From Deltaproteobacteria bacterium (GTDB lineage Bacteria > Desulfobacterota > GWC2-55-46 > DRQE01): a DNA stretch of 6,538 nucleotides. The stretch is from contig DAOVXI010000102.1 of the NCBI GenBank assembly GCA_030636245.1, positions 1 through 6,538 of the forward strand, read 5' to 3'. The position numbers were made by a program, and so were the translations under genes. Of the stretch, positions 6,472 through 6,538 are shown piece after piece. The notes under the pieces are model-generated. The model did no database searches. It was not told the DNA's origin and worked only from the letters and a program-made list of their open reading frames with translations. The stretch's first letter is position 1. Each line of letters opens with the position of its first letter.

Positions 6472-6517
6472 CAAAAAGAAGCCTACTCGGGCACTTCATT
6501 GTACCCGTAAACAGTAG
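6472..6517 (-). terminator. possible intrinsic terminator upstream of the rml operon
   Basis: On the minus strand CGGGTAC (6501-6507) pairs with GTGCCCG (6488-6494), seven pairs including one G-U, over a 6-nt AATGAA loop. The helix extends through CTACT (6513-6517) with AGTAG (6483-6487), past a one-sided 5-nt bulge (6508-6512). A U-rich tract TTCTTTTTG begins two bases after the stem. This looks like a bulged terminator for a gene ending near the right edge, or an attenuator in a longer rml leader. Confidence 0.4.
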
Positions 6518-6536
6518 TAACTCCTAGGAATGGAAT
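6483..6536 (-). CDS. possible 3' end of an upstream gene, cut by the window edge
   Basis: One minus-strand frame is open from the right edge for 17 codons and ends in TAG (6483-6485). The peptide reads IPFLGVTTVYGYNEVPE. It is too short to identify, and its stop falls in the descending arm of the hairpin. It may be the tail of the preceding gene, or chance. If real, that gene would end about 80 nt before rmlA on the same strand. Confidence 0.2.
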   Translation of the reverse strand: MPFLGVTTVYGYNEVPE

Positions 6537-6538
6537 GA

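Noticed and set aside
1..6538. CRISPR array, insertion sequence, riboswitch or phage/defence system
   Set aside because: I saw no regularly spaced repeats, transposase, terminal inverted repeats or known riboswitch core. All long coding space is accounted for by the six genes.

Overview
The window is a compact sugar-nucleotide operon. All of its real genes lie on the minus strand and are read from right to left. Gene order in transcription is: rmlA-type glucose-1-phosphate thymidylyltransferase, rmlD-type dTDP-4-dehydrorhamnose reductase, a short rmlC-like 3,5-epimerase, rmlB dTDP-glucose 4,6-dehydratase, UDP-glucose 6-dehydrogenase, and an exported VCBS/FG-GAP beta-propeller protein. A tRNA-Met(CAT) gene with an encoded CCA end follows. 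Junctions in the operon are tight: gaps of 18, 15 and 6 nt and two 4-nt stop/start overlaps.

Layout by position. 6402-6538 is a leader with a bulged terminator-like hairpin, a weak promoter candidate and two adjacent short palindromes. 4318-6401 holds rmlA, rmlD and the rmlC-like gene. 1945-4302 holds rmlB and the UDP-glucose dehydrogenase gene. 269-1948 encodes the exported propeller protein. 206-268 is an intergenic stretch carrying a good sigma70-type promoter for the tRNA. 129-205 is the tRNA. 1-128 has no gene I can support, but it contains a near-consensus promoter firing left, out of the window.

The four rml enzymes make up the complete four-step route from glucose-1-phosphate and dTTP to dTDP-L-rhamnose. 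The dehydrogenase makes UDP-glucuronate from UDP-glucose. The cluster therefore supplies two activated sugars for a surface polysaccharide such as O-antigen or capsule. No glycosyltransferase, flippase or polymerase lies in the window, so the acceptor polymer is unknown. The last gene is not a sugar enzyme. It has a signal peptide, an N-terminal domain resembling the alpha/beta domains of envelope proteins such as TolB-N or FlgO/CsgG, and a propeller-like C-terminal region. Its start overlaps the stop of the dehydrogenase gene.

Organism: genus cannot be named. A signal-peptide protein, Shine-Dalgarno-led genes, an encoded tRNA CCA and dTDP-rhamnose synthesis fit a diderm bacterium. The short RmlA and RmlC-like variants recall, from memory only, Desulfobacterota/deltaproteobacterial or Nitrospirota-type genomes. 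Base composition looks moderate by eye.

Overall this is mostly a recognisable housekeeping/envelope locus. The two parts most worth a second look are the propeller protein of unknown role and the RmlC-like protein, which appears to differ at several canonical active-site positions.
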